This document shows positions 1 to 9,691 of a DNA stretch of 64,000 nucleotides, piece by piece. How positions within the stretch are numbered: the stretch's first letter is position 1; each line of letters opens with the position of its first letter. The DNA is from Massilia atriviolacea (lineage in GTDB: Bacteria > Pseudomonadota > Gammaproteobacteria > Burkholderiales > Burkholderiaceae_D), in assembly GCF_003953935.1 (NCBI RefSeq), contig NZ_RXLQ01000002.1, forward strand, positions 248,001 to 312,000, given 5' to 3'. Under the pieces are notes generated by a model, which saw only the letters and a list, made by a program, of their open reading frames with translations, did no database searches and had not been told where the DNA came from. The position numbers and the translations under genes were made by a program.

Positions 1-53
1 AGCTGGTGAAATCGGCTGGCGACGACTTCGTCGAAGTCTCCGAGCAGGCTTAA
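1..53 (+). CDS. rpsB: 30S ribosomal protein S2, C-terminal end (partial)
   Basis: Only the last 16 codons are in the window, read from base 3 to a TAA at 51-53, giving a tail that ends DDFVEVSEQA. An acidic tail is usual for S2 of betaproteobacteria. The identification rests mainly on position: rpsB almost always lies directly upstream of tsf. A hairpin and an intrinsic terminator follow the stop. Confidence 0.7.
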   Translation, partial: LVKSAGDDFVEVSEQA

Positions 54-55
54 TT

Positions 56-119
56 GCCTCAGGCGCCCCTGAGGCGCCGCGGAAAACAAAAGGGGTAGCA
101 GCAGCTCCCCCTTTTTTTT
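56..119 (+). terminator. rpsB-tsf intergenic hairpin plus intrinsic terminator/attenuator
   Basis: Two hairpins follow the rpsB stop. The first has an 8-bp stem, GCCTCAGG (56-63) with CCTGAGGC (68-75), around the loop CGCC. The second pairs GGGG(T)AGC (92-99) with GCTCCCC (104-110) around a short loop and is followed by a run of T from 112 to 119, the classic intrinsic terminator form. The rpsB-tsf spacer of enterobacteria also carries an attenuator, so partial readthrough into tsf is the likely role. Confidence 0.75.
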
Positions 120-152
120 AAACAGAATATGTCACAAATTTAGGAGAAACAC

Positions 153-1061
153 ATGGCAGCGATTACAGCAGCGATGGTAGGCGAACTGCGCGCGAAAACC
201 GACGCACCGATGATGGAATGCAAAAAAGCACTGACCGAAGCCGAAGGCGACATGGGCCGTGCCGAAGAAATCCTGCGCGTCAAGCTGGGCACCAAAGCCG
301 GCAAGGCCGCATCGCGCATCACCGCCGAAGGCGTGGTCACGACCTACATCAACGGTAACGTTGGCGCTCTGCTCGAAATCAACAGCGAAACCGACTTCGT
401 TGCCAAGAACGACGAGTTCATGGCACTGGCGAACAACGCCGCCCGCCTGGTCGCCGAACACAACCCGGCCGACGTCGCCGCCCTGCTGGCCCTGCCGCTC
501 GATGGCAAGACCCTGGACGACGTGCGTAGCGCCCTGATCGGTAAAATCGGCGAAAACATGTCGATCCGCCGCTTCCAGCGTTTCGAAACCACAGCCAAGC
601 TGGCTTCCTACCTGCACTCCGGCCGTATCGGCGTGATGGTGGACTTCGACGGCGCCGACGAGCAAGTCGGTAAAGACCTGGCCATGCACATCGCCGCCAT
701 GAAGCCGGTGTCGCTGTCGTCGGACCAGGTGCCTGCCGAACTGATCGAAAAAGAGCGTTCGGTTGCAGCCCTGAAAGCACAGGAAGATGCGGACAAAGCC
801 GTTGCCGAAGGCAAGCCGGTGCAGTCGCCGGAGATCCTGGCCAAGCGCCTGGAAGGTTCGATCCAGAAGTACCTGAAAGAAGTGTCGCTGCTGAACCAGG
901 CGTTCGTGAAGAACGACAAGCAGTCGATCGAACAGATGCTGAAAGAAAAGAACACCACCGTGAAAGCGTTCACGATGTATGTTGTTGGTGAAGGCATCGA
1001 GAAAAAGCAGGACGATTTCGCTGCAGAGGTTGCGGCGCAAATGGCTGCGAACAAGCAGTAA
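153..1061 (+). CDS. tsf: Elongation factor Ts
   Basis: EF-Ts is the guanine-nucleotide exchange factor that regenerates EF-Tu-GTP from EF-Tu-GDP in the cytoplasm. The 302-aa product has the usual bacterial length. The N-terminal UBA-like domain (about residues 4-55) carries [14 protein letters not shown], and the conserved core motif SETDFVAKN follows near residue 80. The start is ATG 153, with AGGAG at 142-146. It lies between the rpsB attenuator and its own strong terminator at 1071, consistent with an rpsB-tsf transcription unit. Confidence 0.98.
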   Translation: MAAITAAMVGELRAKTDAPMMECKKALTEAEGDMGRAEEILRVKLGTKAGKAASRITAEGVVTTYINGNVGALLEINSETDFVAKNDEFMALANNAARLVAEHNPADVAALLALPLDGKTLDDVRSALIGKIGENMSIRRFQRFETTAKLASYLHSGRIGVMVDFDGADEQVGKDLAMHIAAMKPVSLSSDQVPAELIEKERSVAALKAQEDADKAVAEGKPVQSPEILAKRLEGSIQKYLKEVSLLNQAFVKNDKQSIEQMLKEKNTTVKAFTMYVVGEGIEKKQDDFAAEVAAQMAANKQ

Positions 1062-1070
1062 GTGTGAAAG

Positions 1071-1093
1071 CGGGCCGGAAGGCCCGTTTTTTT
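1071..1093 (+). terminator. tsf intrinsic terminator
   Basis: A perfect 6-bp stem, CGGGCC (1071-1076) and GGCCCG (1081-1086), encloses a GGAA tetraloop and is followed at once by seven T residues (1087-1093). Confidence 0.9.
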
Positions 1094-1099
1094 AATCTG

Positions 1100-1117
1100 C
1101 GCACATGAAAATGTGCG
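1100..1117 (+). promoter_or_regulatory. GNRA-loop hairpin in the pyrH leader
   Basis: CGCACAT (1100-1106) and ATGTGCG (1111-1117) form a perfect 7-bp stem closed by a GAAA tetraloop, 46 bases upstream of the pyrH start. No T-run follows directly, so it is not an ordinary terminator. Its role is unknown. Confidence 0.45.
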
Positions 1118-1163
1118 TATGGCAAGACCGAATACAAACCGTCATTTTTTGGAGCCCACCCCC

Positions 1164-1880
1164 ATGTCGAAACCAGCCTACAAACGCGTACTCCTGAAAT
1201 TGTCTGGCGAAGCACTGATGGGCGATGATCCTTACGGCATCAACCGCGCCACCATCGAGCGCATGGTCGCCGATGTCGCGGAAGTAGCGAACCTGGGCGT
1301 GGAACTGGCAGTCGTCATCGGCGGTGGCAACATCTTCCGCGGTGTCGCTCCCGGCGCCCAGGGCATGGACCGCGCCACGGCCGATTACATGGGCATGCTG
1401 GCCACCGTGATGAACGCGCTGGCCCTGGCCGACGCCATGCGCCATGTCGGCATCGTCGCCCGCGTCATGTCGGCCATCGCGATCGAGCAGGTGGTCGAGC
1501 CTTACGTGCGTCCGAAAGCGCTGCAGTACCTGGAAGAAGGCAAGGTCGTCGTGTTCGCCGCCGGCACCGGCAATCCTTTCTTCACCACCGATACCGCCGC
1601 CGCCCTGCGCGGCTCGGAAATCAGCGCCGAAATCGTGCTCAAGGCCACCAAGGTCGACGGCGTCTACACCGCCGACCCGAAAAAGGACCCGAACGCCACC
1701 CGCTACGAGTCGATCACCTTCGACGAAGCCATTTCCAAGCACCTGCAGGTGATGGATGCGACCGCCTTCGCGCTGTGCCGCGACCAGAAACTGCCGATCA
1801 AGGTGTTCTCCATCGTCAAGCCGGGCGCGCTCAAACGCGTGATCATGGGCGAAGACGAAGGTACACTGGTACACGTTTAA
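1164..1880 (+). CDS. pyrH: Uridylate kinase (UMP kinase)
   Basis: PyrH phosphorylates UMP to UDP with ATP in pyrimidine nucleotide synthesis. It is a hexameric bacterial enzyme of the amino-acid-kinase fold. The 238-aa product opens with [14 protein letters not shown] (phosphate-binding Lys and Gly residues) and carries [27 protein letters not shown] and [19 protein letters not shown], all hallmarks of bacterial UMPK. ATG 1164 is preferred over the in-frame ATG at 1113: it has GGAG at 1151-1154 and gives the usual N-terminus, whereas the upstream start falls inside the leader hairpin. It is the first gene after the tsf terminator and is followed 27 bases later by frr. Confidence 0.97.
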   Translation: MSKPAYKRVLLKLSGEALMGDDPYGINRATIERMVADVAEVANLGVELAVVIGGGNIFRGVAPGAQGMDRATADYMGMLATVMNALALADAMRHVGIVARVMSAIAIEQVVEPYVRPKALQYLEEGKVVVFAAGTGNPFFTTDTAAALRGSEISAEIVLKATKVDGVYTADPKKDPNATRYESITFDEAISKHLQVMDATAFALCRDQKLPIKVFSIVKPGALKRVIMGEDEGTLVHV

Positions 1881-1907
1881 TATCATTCAGAGCTACAGGA
1901 GAGCAGC

Positions 1908-2468
1908 ATGACTATCGCTGACGTCAAGAAAAACGCGCAAGAGCGCATGAACAAGTCGATCGACACCCTCAAGGCCGACCTGGCCAAGGTCCGCACCGGC
2001 CGCGCCCACACCGGCATCCTCGATCACATCATGGTCGAGTACTACGGTTCGCCCACCGCGCTGACCCAGGTCGCCAACGTGACCCTGGTCGACGCCCGCA
2101 CCATCGGCGTGCAGCCGTTCGAAAAGAAGATGCTGAGCACGATCGAAAAAGCCATCCGCGATTCCGACCTGGGCCTCAATCCCTCGTCGCAGGGCGAGAT
2201 GATCCGCGTGCCGACCCCGCCGCTGACCGAAGAACGCCGCAAGGAAATGGTCAAGCTGGTCAAGGGCGAGGCGGAAGACGCCAAGATCGCGATCCGCAAC
2301 ATCCGCCGCGATGCCAACGAATCGCTGAAAAAGCTGGTCAAGGACAAGGCCTGCTCGGAAGACGACGAGCGTCGCGCATCCGACGAAATCCAGAAACTGA
2401 CCGACAAGTTCGTCATCGATGTCGATAAACTGGTTGCTGAAAAAGAAAAAGAAGTCCTGACAGTGTAG
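1908..2468 (+). CDS. frr: Ribosome recycling factor
   Basis: RRF works with EF-G to split post-termination ribosomes. The 186-aa length is typical. The long three-helix bundle is seen in [20 protein letters not shown] at the N-terminus and in a highly charged C-terminal helix. The conserved [10 protein letters not shown] segment contains the arginine known to be needed for activity in E. coli. ATG 1908 is preceded by AGGAG (1898-1902). The pyrH-frr pairing is widespread. Confidence 0.97.
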   Translation: MTIADVKKNAQERMNKSIDTLKADLAKVRTGRAHTGILDHIMVEYYGSPTALTQVANVTLVDARTIGVQPFEKKMLSTIEKAIRDSDLGLNPSSQGEMIRVPTPPLTEERRKEMVKLVKGEAEDAKIAIRNIRRDANESLKKLVKDKACSEDDERRASDEIQKLTDKFVIDVDKLVAEKEKEVLTV

Positions 2469-2480
2469 AGTGCAGAGGCC

Positions 2481-2538
2481 CGCTCAGGGGGAGCGTCAAG
2501 GCAGGGTCTGCCCACACGGAGGCGGACCCGGCGTCCGC
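2481..2538 (+). other. Cluster of three short hairpins between frr and uppS
   Basis: The 103-base spacer holds three consecutive stem-loops: CGCTC/GAGCG (2481-2495, loop AGGGG), GGCAG/CTGCC (2500-2512, loop GGT) and GCGGAC/GTCCGC (2522-2538, loop CCGGC). None is followed by a T-run. They could affect mRNA processing or the ratio of frr to downstream genes; this is inference. Confidence 0.4.
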
Positions 2539-2571
2539 TTCCCATGCATTTGTTCTAGATAGTCTGGATTT

Positions 2572-3324
2572 ATGATCTATAAAAGTTCGACGACAGCAGT
2601 TCCCGAAGTGGCCCGCGTGCCGCGCCACGTTGCGATCATCATGGATGGCAACGGCCGCTGGGCCACCAAGCGTTTCCTTCCCCGCGTGGCCGGCCACGTC
2701 AAGGGCGTCGAAGCCGTGCGCGGCTGTGTCGAGGCCTGCATCCAGCGCGGCATCGAGTACCTGACCCTGTTCGCGTTTTCGTCCGAAAACTGGCGCCGCC
2801 CGGAAGAAGAAGTCTCGCTGCTGATGCGCCTGTTCGTCACCGCGCTCGAACGCGAAGTGGCGAAGATGCACGCAAACAATATCCGCCTGAAAGTGGTGGG
2901 CGATCTGTCGCGTTTCGATGCCAAGCTGCAAGAGATGATCGCCGCCGCCGAGCGCCGCACCGCCAACAACACGCGCCTGACGGTCACCATCTGCGCCAAC
3001 TACGGCGGACGCTGGGATATCATGCAGGCCACCGGCAAGATGGTCGCGGCCAATCCCGGCATCAGCACTTTTTCCGAAGAGCAGCTTGCCGAACACCTGG
3101 CCATGGCCTATGCGCCCGAGCCCGACCTGTTCATCCGCACCGGCGGGGAAGAGCGCATTTCCAACTTCCTGCTGTGGCAGCTGGCCTATTCCGAGCTGTA
3201 CTTCACCGATACCTACTGGCCCGATTTTTCGATCGAGTCCCTGGACGCGGCCATCGCATCCTATCAACACCGCGAGCGCCGTTTCGGGCGCACCGGCGAC
3301 CAACTGGCTGAAAAGAAAAGCTGA
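2572..3324 (+). CDS. uppS: Isoprenyl transferase (undecaprenyl diphosphate synthase)
   Basis: This cis-prenyltransferase condenses eight isopentenyl diphosphates onto farnesyl diphosphate to make the C55 carrier lipid for peptidoglycan and O-antigen. The 250-aa product has the signature [10 protein letters not shown] near residue 23, with its catalytic Asp, the motif FAFSSENW, and the C-terminal signature [15 protein letters not shown] followed by SELYF. The stop overlaps the start of cdsA by one base (TGATG), suggesting translational coupling. No strong ribosome site is visible just upstream of ATG 2572. Confidence 0.97.
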   Translation: MIYKSSTTAVPEVARVPRHVAIIMDGNGRWATKRFLPRVAGHVKGVEAVRGCVEACIQRGIEYLTLFAFSSENWRRPEEEVSLLMRLFVTALEREVAKMHANNIRLKVVGDLSRFDAKLQEMIAAAERRTANNTRLTVTICANYGGRWDIMQATGKMVAANPGISTFSEEQLAEHLAMAYAPEPDLFIRTGGEERISNFLLWQLAYSELYFTDTYWPDFSIESLDAAIASYQHRERRFGRTGDQLAEKKS

Positions 3325-4157
3325 TGCTAATTACCCGGATCATCACCGCTGTCGTCCTGCTTGTCGTCCTGCTGGCGGTGCTGTTCGGCGGGTATTACCC
3401 GGCCTTCGCCGCGGTCGTGCTGGTCTTCCTCACGGCCGCCGTCACCGAAAGCTTCCAGCTGTTCAAGTCCTCGCGCAAGCAGGCCTTGCTGGTGGCCCTG
3501 TTCTGGAGCGCGGCCTTCGCCTATGCCTTCCTGTACAAGGACAACAGCGCCGTAAAATTCTGGTTCGGCCTGTCGACCCTGCTTTGGCTGTTCCGTTTCG
3601 TGCCGGCCCTGAAAACCGGCCTGCCGCCGCCCGAAGGCGGACGCAACACCATGCTGGCGACCATGTACGCGATTTCCATCGTGGCCTGCTTTGCCGCCAT
3701 CGTCCTGTTCTTCAAGCATTCCGCCGTCTACCTGCTGTCGGTCATGGCCCTGGTCTGGATCGCCGACATCGGCGCCTACTTCTCCGGCAAGGCCTTCGGC
3801 AAGCGCAAGCTGGCGCCGTCGATTTCGCCGGGCAAGTCGTGGGAAGGCGCGATCGGCGGCGGCATTGCCGTGCTGGTCCTGGCCAGCCTGTCGATCCTGT
3901 TCGGCGGCCCGCTGCTGGCCGATACCTTCGCCGTCAAGCTGCAGGCCAGGCTGGGCTGGGGCGGGGCGCTGGCGGTGCTGGTGGTGCTGGTGGCCGCCAG
4001 CGTGGTGGGCGACCTGGTCGAATCGCAGCTCAAGCGCCGCGCCGGGGTGAAAGACAGCAGCAATCTGCTGCCGGGCCATGGCGGCGTGCTCGACCGCATC
4101 GATGCGCTGGTGCCGGTCCTGCCGCTGGCGGCCCTGATCCACACCGGGATGCTTTGA
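3324..4157 (+). CDS. cdsA: Phosphatidate cytidylyltransferase
   Basis: CdsA makes CDP-diacylglycerol from phosphatidate and CTP in the inner membrane, the entry point to all phospholipids. The 277-aa protein is hydrophobic, with about seven to eight membrane segments starting at the N-terminus. Near residues 235-262 it carries the family signature: SQLKRR, then [12 protein letters not shown], then LDRIDA, holding the metal-binding Asp residues. It is coupled to uppS by a 1-base overlap and followed by dxr after 22 bases. Confidence 0.96.
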   Translation: MLITRIITAVVLLVVLLAVLFGGYYPAFAAVVLVFLTAAVTESFQLFKSSRKQALLVALFWSAAFAYAFLYKDNSAVKFWFGLSTLLWLFRFVPALKTGLPPPEGGRNTMLATMYAISIVACFAAIVLFFKHSAVYLLSVMALVWIADIGAYFSGKAFGKRKLAPSISPGKSWEGAIGGGIAVLVLASLSILFGGPLLADTFAVKLQARLGWGGALAVLVVLVAASVVGDLVESQLKRRAGVKDSSNLLPGHGGVLDRIDALVPVLPLAALIHTGML

Positions 4158-4179
4158 ACGACGTTTGAAAGACCATTTT

Positions 4180-5361
4180 ATGCAACGCATTACCATTCTA
4201 GGCGCGACCGGTTCGATCGGCGTGTCCACCCTGGACGTGCTTGCACGCCACCCTGAAAAATACCAGGTGTATGCGCTCAGCGCGCATGCCAGGGTGGACG
4301 AACTGGCCGCGCAGTGCGCGCAATTCCGTCCGGCCCGCGCCGTGGTCGGCACTGCGGAAGCCGCCGCCCGCCTCAGCGCCTTGCTGCGCGAACGCGGCCT
4401 GGCGACGCAGGTCGAACACGGCGAAGCGGCGCTGTGCTCGATCGCCGCCAGCGCCGATACCGATACCGTCATGGCCGCCATCGTCGGCGCCGCCGGCCTG
4501 GCGCCCACCCTGGCCGCAGCCCGTGCCGGCAAGAAAATTCTTCTCGCCAACAAGGAAGCGCTGGTCATGTCCGGCCAGCTGTTCATGGATGCGGTGCACG
4601 AGCACGGCGCCACCTTGTTGCCGATCGACAGCGAGCACAATGCGATTTTCCAGTCGCTGCCGCAGTCCTACGCGCGCTCGCCGGATGCGGCCGGCGTCGC
4701 CAGGATCCTGCTGACCGCTTCCGGCGGCCCGTTCCTGAAGCGCGCGGTCGAGACGCTCGAACACGTCACCCCCGAGGAAGCCTGCAAGCATCCGAACTGG
4801 TCCATGGGACGCAAGATTTCGGTCGACTCGGCCACCATGATGAACAAGGGCCTGGAAGTGATCGAGGCGCACTGGCTGTTCGGCGCGCCCGCCTCCCTGA
4901 TCGAGGTGGTGATCCATCCGCAAAGCGTGATCCACTCGATGGTGTCCTACGTGGACGGCTCGGTGATCGCCGAACTGGGCAACCCCGACATGCGCACCCC
5001 GATCGCCAATGCGCTCGCTTTTCCCGAGCGCATAGAATCCGGCGTGGCCCAGCTCGACCTGACCAGCATCGGCACCCTGCAGTTCTACCAGCCGGATGTT
5101 GCGCGCTTCCCCTGCCTGGCGCTGGCCTTCGAGTCGCTCGAGGCCGGCGGCACCGCGCCGGCCCTGCTCAACGCCGCCAACGAAGTGGCGGTGCAGGCCT
5201 TCCTCGAGCGCCGCATCGGTTTCCGCGACATCGACCGCGTGATCGCGCGCGTCATGCACGAGAACGAACACCACGCCGCCACCAGCATCGGCGCCGTGAT
5301 GGAGTGCGACGCCCGCGCGCGCGCCGCCGCCCAGGCCATCGTCGCAAGCCTCGCCAGATGA
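4180..5361 (+). CDS. dxr: 1-deoxy-D-xylulose 5-phosphate reductoisomerase
   Basis: Dxr rearranges and reduces DXP to 2-C-methyl-D-erythritol 4-phosphate with NADPH, the committed step of the MEP isoprenoid route and the fosmidomycin target. The 393-aa product shows the Rossmann motif [37 protein letters not shown] with metal-binding residues, and [27 protein letters not shown] split over the substrate loop. ATG 4180 is chosen over an in-frame TTG at 4165 because it begins directly at the conserved [11 protein letters not shown]. The last four bases overlap the rseP start (ATGA). Confidence 0.97.
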   Translation: MQRITILGATGSIGVSTLDVLARHPEKYQVYALSAHARVDELAAQCAQFRPARAVVGTAEAAARLSALLRERGLATQVEHGEAALCSIAASADTDTVMAAIVGAAGLAPTLAAARAGKKILLANKEALVMSGQLFMDAVHEHGATLLPIDSEHNAIFQSLPQSYARSPDAAGVARILLTASGGPFLKRAVETLEHVTPEEACKHPNWSMGRKISVDSATMMNKGLEVIEAHWLFGAPASLIEVVIHPQSVIHSMVSYVDGSVIAELGNPDMRTPIANALAFPERIESGVAQLDLTSIGTLQFYQPDVARFPCLALAFESLEAGGTAPALLNAANEVAVQAFLERRIGFRDIDRVIARVMHENEHHAATSIGAVMECDARARAAAQAIVASLAR

Positions 5362-6752
5362 CACTGCTTACCACCATCCTGGCGTTCCTGTGTTCGCTGG
5401 GACCGCTGATCATTTTCCACGAACTGGGCCACTACACGGTGGCGCGCCTGTGCGGCGTGAAGGTGCTGCGCTTTTCGCTCGGCTTCGGCAAGGTGATCTG
5501 GTCGCGCCGTTTCGGCGCCGACCAGACCGAGTGGGTTATTTCGATGCTGCCGCTGGGCGGCTATGTGCGCATGCTGGACGACCGCGATCCGGACACGCGC
5601 GCCAGCACCGACGCCGAGCGCGCGCGCGAATACACCCGCAAGAACGTCTGGCAGCGCATCGCCATCGTCGCCGCCGGTCCCATCGCCAACTTCCTGCTGG
5701 CGATTGCCGTCTTTGGCGGCCTGTACATGGTTGGCATGGATGAGGTCGGCACCCGCGTGCGCAGCATGGACGCCGCCACGCCCGCCTACCAGGCCGGCCT
5801 GCGCGGGGGCGACCGCGTCGTCGCCGTCAACGGCGAGCCGGTCGCCACCTACGCCGAGCTGCGCTGGGAAACCCTGAAAGCCGTGCTCGACAAGGGCGGC
5901 CTGCGTCTCGACGTGGTCCAGCCCGGCGGCGCGCGCTACAACGCCACCTTGCCGCCGGCCGCGCTGGCCGGCAAGAATGTCGAAGGCGACCTGCTCGGCG
6001 AACTCGGCATGCCGATGTACCTCACGCCCGTGTCGATCGGCAAGATTCCCGATCCTGCCGGCCCGGCCGGACGGGCCGGGATGCTGCCGGGCGACCGCGT
6101 CGTCAGCATCGACGGCAAGCCGGTGCCCGACGGTTCGGTGCTGATGAAGCTGGTCGGCCAGTCGTGCGGACGCACGCTCGCATTCGTGGTCGAACGCGCC
6201 GGCCGCAGCCTGACCCTGATGGTCACGCCGGAACTGAACAAAGCGACGAATGTCTCGCGCATCAATGCCCAGGTCATGTCGACCCCGGAAATGGTGAAGG
6301 TCACACTAGGCCTTGTCGACGCGGCCGTCGCCGGCGCCAGGACCACCTGGCAGCAAAGCGTGATGAGCCTGAAAATGATCGGCAAGATGCTGACGGGGCA
6401 GGTATCGCTGACCAATCTGACCGGCGTCGTGACGATTGCCGACTACGCCGGCAAGACCGCGCGCACCGGCCCGGTTGAATTCCTGACCTTTATCGCCGTC
6501 GTCAGCGTCAGTCTTGGGGTGATGAATCTGTTACCAATTCCGGTTCTGGACGGTGGGCTTTTGCTGTATTATTCGCTGGAAGTTTTGACCGGGCGCCCTC
6601 TGCCGGACCGGATCGTCGAGTTGGCGCAGCGCGCCGGCGTCGTGTTGTTGGTGATGCTGATGGCCCTGGCGCTCTTCAACGACGTGATGCGCCTGACACA
6701 AGCCGCGCCCACGCCTCCCGCGAATACCTATGTACGTTGTCCAAACGATTGA
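5358..6752 (+). CDS. rseP: RIP zinc metalloprotease RseP (site-2 protease)
   Basis: RseP cleaves membrane-embedded anti-sigma factors such as RseA, and signal peptide remnants, inside the inner membrane. The 464-aa protein has the zinc motif HELGH near residue 19 in the first membrane helix. Two PDZ segments lie between about residues 110 and 330 ([13 protein letters not shown] and [13 protein letters not shown]). The second active-site motif is [11 protein letters not shown] near residue 390, whose Asp is the third zinc ligand. ATG 5358 overlaps the dxr stop by four bases. The order dxr-rseP-bamA-skp is conserved. Confidence 0.97.
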   Translation: MTLLTTILAFLCSLGPLIIFHELGHYTVARLCGVKVLRFSLGFGKVIWSRRFGADQTEWVISMLPLGGYVRMLDDRDPDTRASTDAERAREYTRKNVWQRIAIVAAGPIANFLLAIAVFGGLYMVGMDEVGTRVRSMDAATPAYQAGLRGGDRVVAVNGEPVATYAELRWETLKAVLDKGGLRLDVVQPGGARYNATLPPAALAGKNVEGDLLGELGMPMYLTPVSIGKIPDPAGPAGRAGMLPGDRVVSIDGKPVPDGSVLMKLVGQSCGRTLAFVVERAGRSLTLMVTPELNKATNVSRINAQVMSTPEMVKVTLGLVDAAVAGARTTWQQSVMSLKMIGKMLTGQVSLTNLTGVVTIADYAGKTARTGPVEFLTFIAVVSVSLGVMNLLPIPVLDGGLLLYYSLEVLTGRPLPDRIVELAQRAGVVLLVMLMALALFNDVMRLTQAAPTPPANTYVRCPND

Positions 6753-6768
6753 CCATTGAATAACCCCA

Positions 6769-9102
6769 ATGAAATTAAATTCTGAACGTTTTGCCTTGCC
6801 TTTCTTTCGTCGCAGCTTAATCGGCGCTGCCGTCCTGGCGATGTGCGCCGGACAAGCCCTCGCAGTGAATCCGTTCGTGGTCAAGGATATCCGGGTCGAG
6901 GGCATCCAGCGTACCGAAGCCGGCACCGTGTTCAGCTACCTGCCGGTGCGCGTCGGCGAAACGTTCAACGATGAGAAGAGCATCGCCGCCATCAAGGCGC
7001 TGTACGCGACCGGCTTCTTCAAGGACGTGCGCCTGGAAGAAGAAAAGGGCGTGCTGGTGGTGCTGGTCGAAGAACGGCCGGCGATCGCCACCGTCGACTT
7101 CACCGGCACCAAGGAATTCGAAAAGGATGTGCTGGTCAAGGCGCTCAAGGAAATCGGCGTCGGCGAAACCAAGATTTTCGACAAGGCCTCGGTCGACCGC
7201 GCCGAGCAGGAGCTCAAGCGCCAGTACTTGTCGCACGGCCTGTACGGCGTCAAGATCACCACCACCGTCACCCCGATCGAACGCAATCGCGTCACCGTCA
7301 TGTTCAACGTGGACGAAGGCGAGGTCGCGCGCATCAAGCAGATCAGCATCGTCGGCAACAAGACCTTCTCGGACAAGGAATTGCGCGAAGTGCTGCAGCT
7401 GGGCACCTCCGGCTGGTTCACCTGGTACACCAAGGCCGACCAGTATTCCAAGACCAAGCTGACCGGCGACATCGAATCGATCAAGTCCTTCTACCTGAAC
7501 CGCGGCTACCTCGAAGCGAACGTCGAATCGACCCAGGTCTCGATCACGCCCGACAAAAAAGACATCTACCTGACGATCAACATCACCGAAGGCGAGAAGT
7601 ACACCGTCTCCGGCATCAAGCTCGAAGGCGAAATGTTCGGGCGCGAAGACGAGCTCAAGGAACTGGTGCGCCTGCGCGTCGGCCAGACCTATTCGGGCGA
7701 CCTGCTCACCGCCAGTAACAAGCTCATTTCGGACCGCATGGGCACCTTCGGCTACGCGTTTGCCAACGTCAACGCCAATCCGGAAATCGACCGCGAAAAA
7801 CGCCAGGTGGCGTTCACCTTCTTCGTCGACCCGGGCAAGCGCGCCTACGTGCGCCGCATGAACATCGCCGGCAACACCACCACGCGCGACGAAGTCATCC
7901 GCCGCGAATTCCGCCAGTTCGAAGGCTCCTGGTACGACGGCAACAAGATCAAGATGTCGCGCGACCGCGTCGACCGCCTCGGCTACTTCAAGGACGTGAC
8001 CATCGACACGCCGGAAGCGCAGGGCACCTCGGACCAGGTCGACGTCAACCTGACCGTCACCGAAAAACCGACCGGCAACTTCCTGATCGGCGGCTCGTTC
8101 TCGCAGGCGGAAAAGTTCACCTTCACGGCGTCGATCCAGCAGGCCAACTTTGCCGGCAGCGGCAACACGGTCGGCATGGAGCTCAACACCAGCGACTACA
8201 GCCGCACCATCGCCTTCTCGCACACCAATCCGTACTTTACCGAAGACGGCGTGTCGCAGCAGTTCGAACTGTACCTGCGCACCCTGAACCCGCCGGCGCT
8301 GAACCAGGGCACCTACAAGGTCAAGCAGACGGGCGGGCGGGTCAGCTACGGCGTGCCGTTCTCCGAAACCGATACCGTCTACTTCGGGGTCGGCCTGGAA
8401 CGCACCACCATCGAAACCGACATCACCAGCCCGACCCGCTACCAGGACTACGTGCGCCAGGTGACCGGCATCGAGAGCGGCATCGGCAGCGCCACCACCA
8501 ACGCCCTGCCGTTCACCGCGGCCTGGCAGCGCGACAGCCGCGACAGCGCGATCACGCCGTCGGCCGGCCGCTACCAGCGCTTCAATCTCGAACTCGACCT
8601 GGTCGGCGACACCAAGTACTACCGCGCCATCTACAACCAGGAATGGTACCGTCCGCTGACCAACAAGATCACGCTGGCGCTGCGCGGCGAGTTCGACTAC
8701 GGCCAGGGCATCAAGGGCAGCCCGTACCCGGTCTTCAAGAATTTCTACGGCGGCGGCATCGGTTCCGTGCGCGGCTACCTGAGCTCCTCGCTCGGCGTGG
8801 TCGACCGCAACGGCGATGCGGTCGGCGGCGCCAAGCGCATCATCGGCAATGCCGAGCTGCAGATGCCGTTCCCGGGCAGCGGCACCGACCGCAGCCTGCG
8901 CTGGTTCGGCTTTGCCGACGCCGGCCAGGTCTACAGCGAAGACCAGAAAATGCGCCTGAACGAACTGCGCTACTCGGCCGGCCTGGGCGTGAGCTGGATT
9001 TCGCCGGTCGGTCCGCTCAAGTTGAGTTATGCTAAGCCTTTGAACGCGAAACCTGGCGATCGCCTGGAACGCTTCCAGTTCCAGATGGGTACCGGTTTCT
9101 GA
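6769..9102 (+). CDS. bamA: Outer membrane protein assembly factor BamA
   Basis: BamA is the central Omp85 subunit of the BAM complex that folds beta-barrel proteins into the outer membrane. The 777-aa precursor has a signal peptide ending GQALA near residue 32, then five POTRA repeats (about residues 33-430; the first begins VVKDIRVEGIQRTEAGTVFSYL) and a 16-strand barrel. The barrel carries GGGIGSVRGY, the conserved VRGY loop 6 motif, and the chain ends with an aromatic C-terminal residue (FQMGTGF). It lies 16 bases after rseP and just before skp, its periplasmic chaperone partner. Confidence 0.98.
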   Translation: MKLNSERFALPFFRRSLIGAAVLAMCAGQALAVNPFVVKDIRVEGIQRTEAGTVFSYLPVRVGETFNDEKSIAAIKALYATGFFKDVRLEEEKGVLVVLVEERPAIATVDFTGTKEFEKDVLVKALKEIGVGETKIFDKASVDRAEQELKRQYLSHGLYGVKITTTVTPIERNRVTVMFNVDEGEVARIKQISIVGNKTFSDKELREVLQLGTSGWFTWYTKADQYSKTKLTGDIESIKSFYLNRGYLEANVESTQVSITPDKKDIYLTINITEGEKYTVSGIKLEGEMFGREDELKELVRLRVGQTYSGDLLTASNKLISDRMGTFGYAFANVNANPEIDREKRQVAFTFFVDPGKRAYVRRMNIAGNTTTRDEVIRREFRQFEGSWYDGNKIKMSRDRVDRLGYFKDVTIDTPEAQGTSDQVDVNLTVTEKPTGNFLIGGSFSQAEKFTFTASIQQANFAGSGNTVGMELNTSDYSRTIAFSHTNPYFTEDGVSQQFELYLRTLNPPALNQGTYKVKQTGGRVSYGVPFSETDTVYFGVGLERTTIETDITSPTRYQDYVRQVTGIESGIGSATTNALPFTAAWQRDSRDSAITPSAGRYQRFNLELDLVGDTKYYRAIYNQEWYRPLTNKITLALRGEFDYGQGIKGSPYPVFKNFYGGGIGSVRGYLSSSLGVVDRNGDAVGGAKRIIGNAELQMPFPGSGTDRSLRWFGFADAGQVYSEDQKMRLNELRYSAGLGVSWISPVGPLKLSYAKPLNAKPGDRLERFQFQMGTGF

Positions 9103-9143
9103 TCGCATCACGCGACCGTTTCCATTTTAGATTGCGGAGAACT

Positions 9144-9659
9144 ATGTTGAACACTGTGACTGCCTCCTGGCCCAAGCATCTTGCCCTGCTGGCTTTGTGC
9201 GCGTGCTCGCTGGCCCAGGCGCAAACCGCGCCGAGCAGGATTGGCTACGTTTTCACCGAACGCCTGATGACCGAGTCCAAGCTGGCCAAGGCCGCCGACG
9301 CCAAGATCGAAGCCGAGTTTTCCAAGCGCCAGAAGGCGATCCAGGACACGATGACGCGCTTCAAGTCGATGGAAGCGAAGTTCGATACCGACGCGCCAAC
9401 CCTGGCCGAAACCGAACGCACCCGGCGTGCGCGCGAACTGCTCGACCTCGAAAAAGACTTGCAGCGCACCCAGCGCGAGTTCCGCGAAGACCTGATCCAG
9501 CGCAAGAGCGAAGAGCGCGCCAATATCGCGCAAAAGGCCTACAAGCTGATCGAGCAGATCGCCGAGCAGGAAAAGCTCGACATCGTGCTGCAGGAATCGG
9601 CCTGGACCAGCCCGCGCATCGACATCACGGACAAGATCCTGAAACAGCTCGATAAATAA
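9144..9659 (+). CDS. skp: Periplasmic chaperone Skp/OmpH
   Basis: Skp trimers hold unfolded outer-membrane proteins in the periplasm for BAM. The 171-aa precursor has a signal peptide ending SLAQA near residue 26. It is followed by the short beta segment RIGYVFTERLMTES and a long charged coiled-coil region (about residues 45-145), rich in Lys, Glu and Arg, the tentacles of the family. ATG 9144 has GGAGA just upstream and is preferred over an in-frame TTG at 9132. The position between bamA and lpxD is standard. Confidence 0.92.
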   Translation: MLNTVTASWPKHLALLALCACSLAQAQTAPSRIGYVFTERLMTESKLAKAADAKIEAEFSKRQKAIQDTMTRFKSMEAKFDTDAPTLAETERTRRARELLDLEKDLQRTQREFREDLIQRKSEERANIAQKAYKLIEQIAEQEKLDIVLQESAWTSPRIDITDKILKQLDK

Positions 9660-9691
9660 ATCCATAACAAATCACGAATAGGAATCAAAAG

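Noticed and set aside
4314-5357. Upstream extension of the rseP reading frame through the dxr gene.
   Set aside because: The frame is open by chance. The conserved RseP N-terminus and HELGH motif start at ATG 5358, which overlaps the dxr stop in the usual way.
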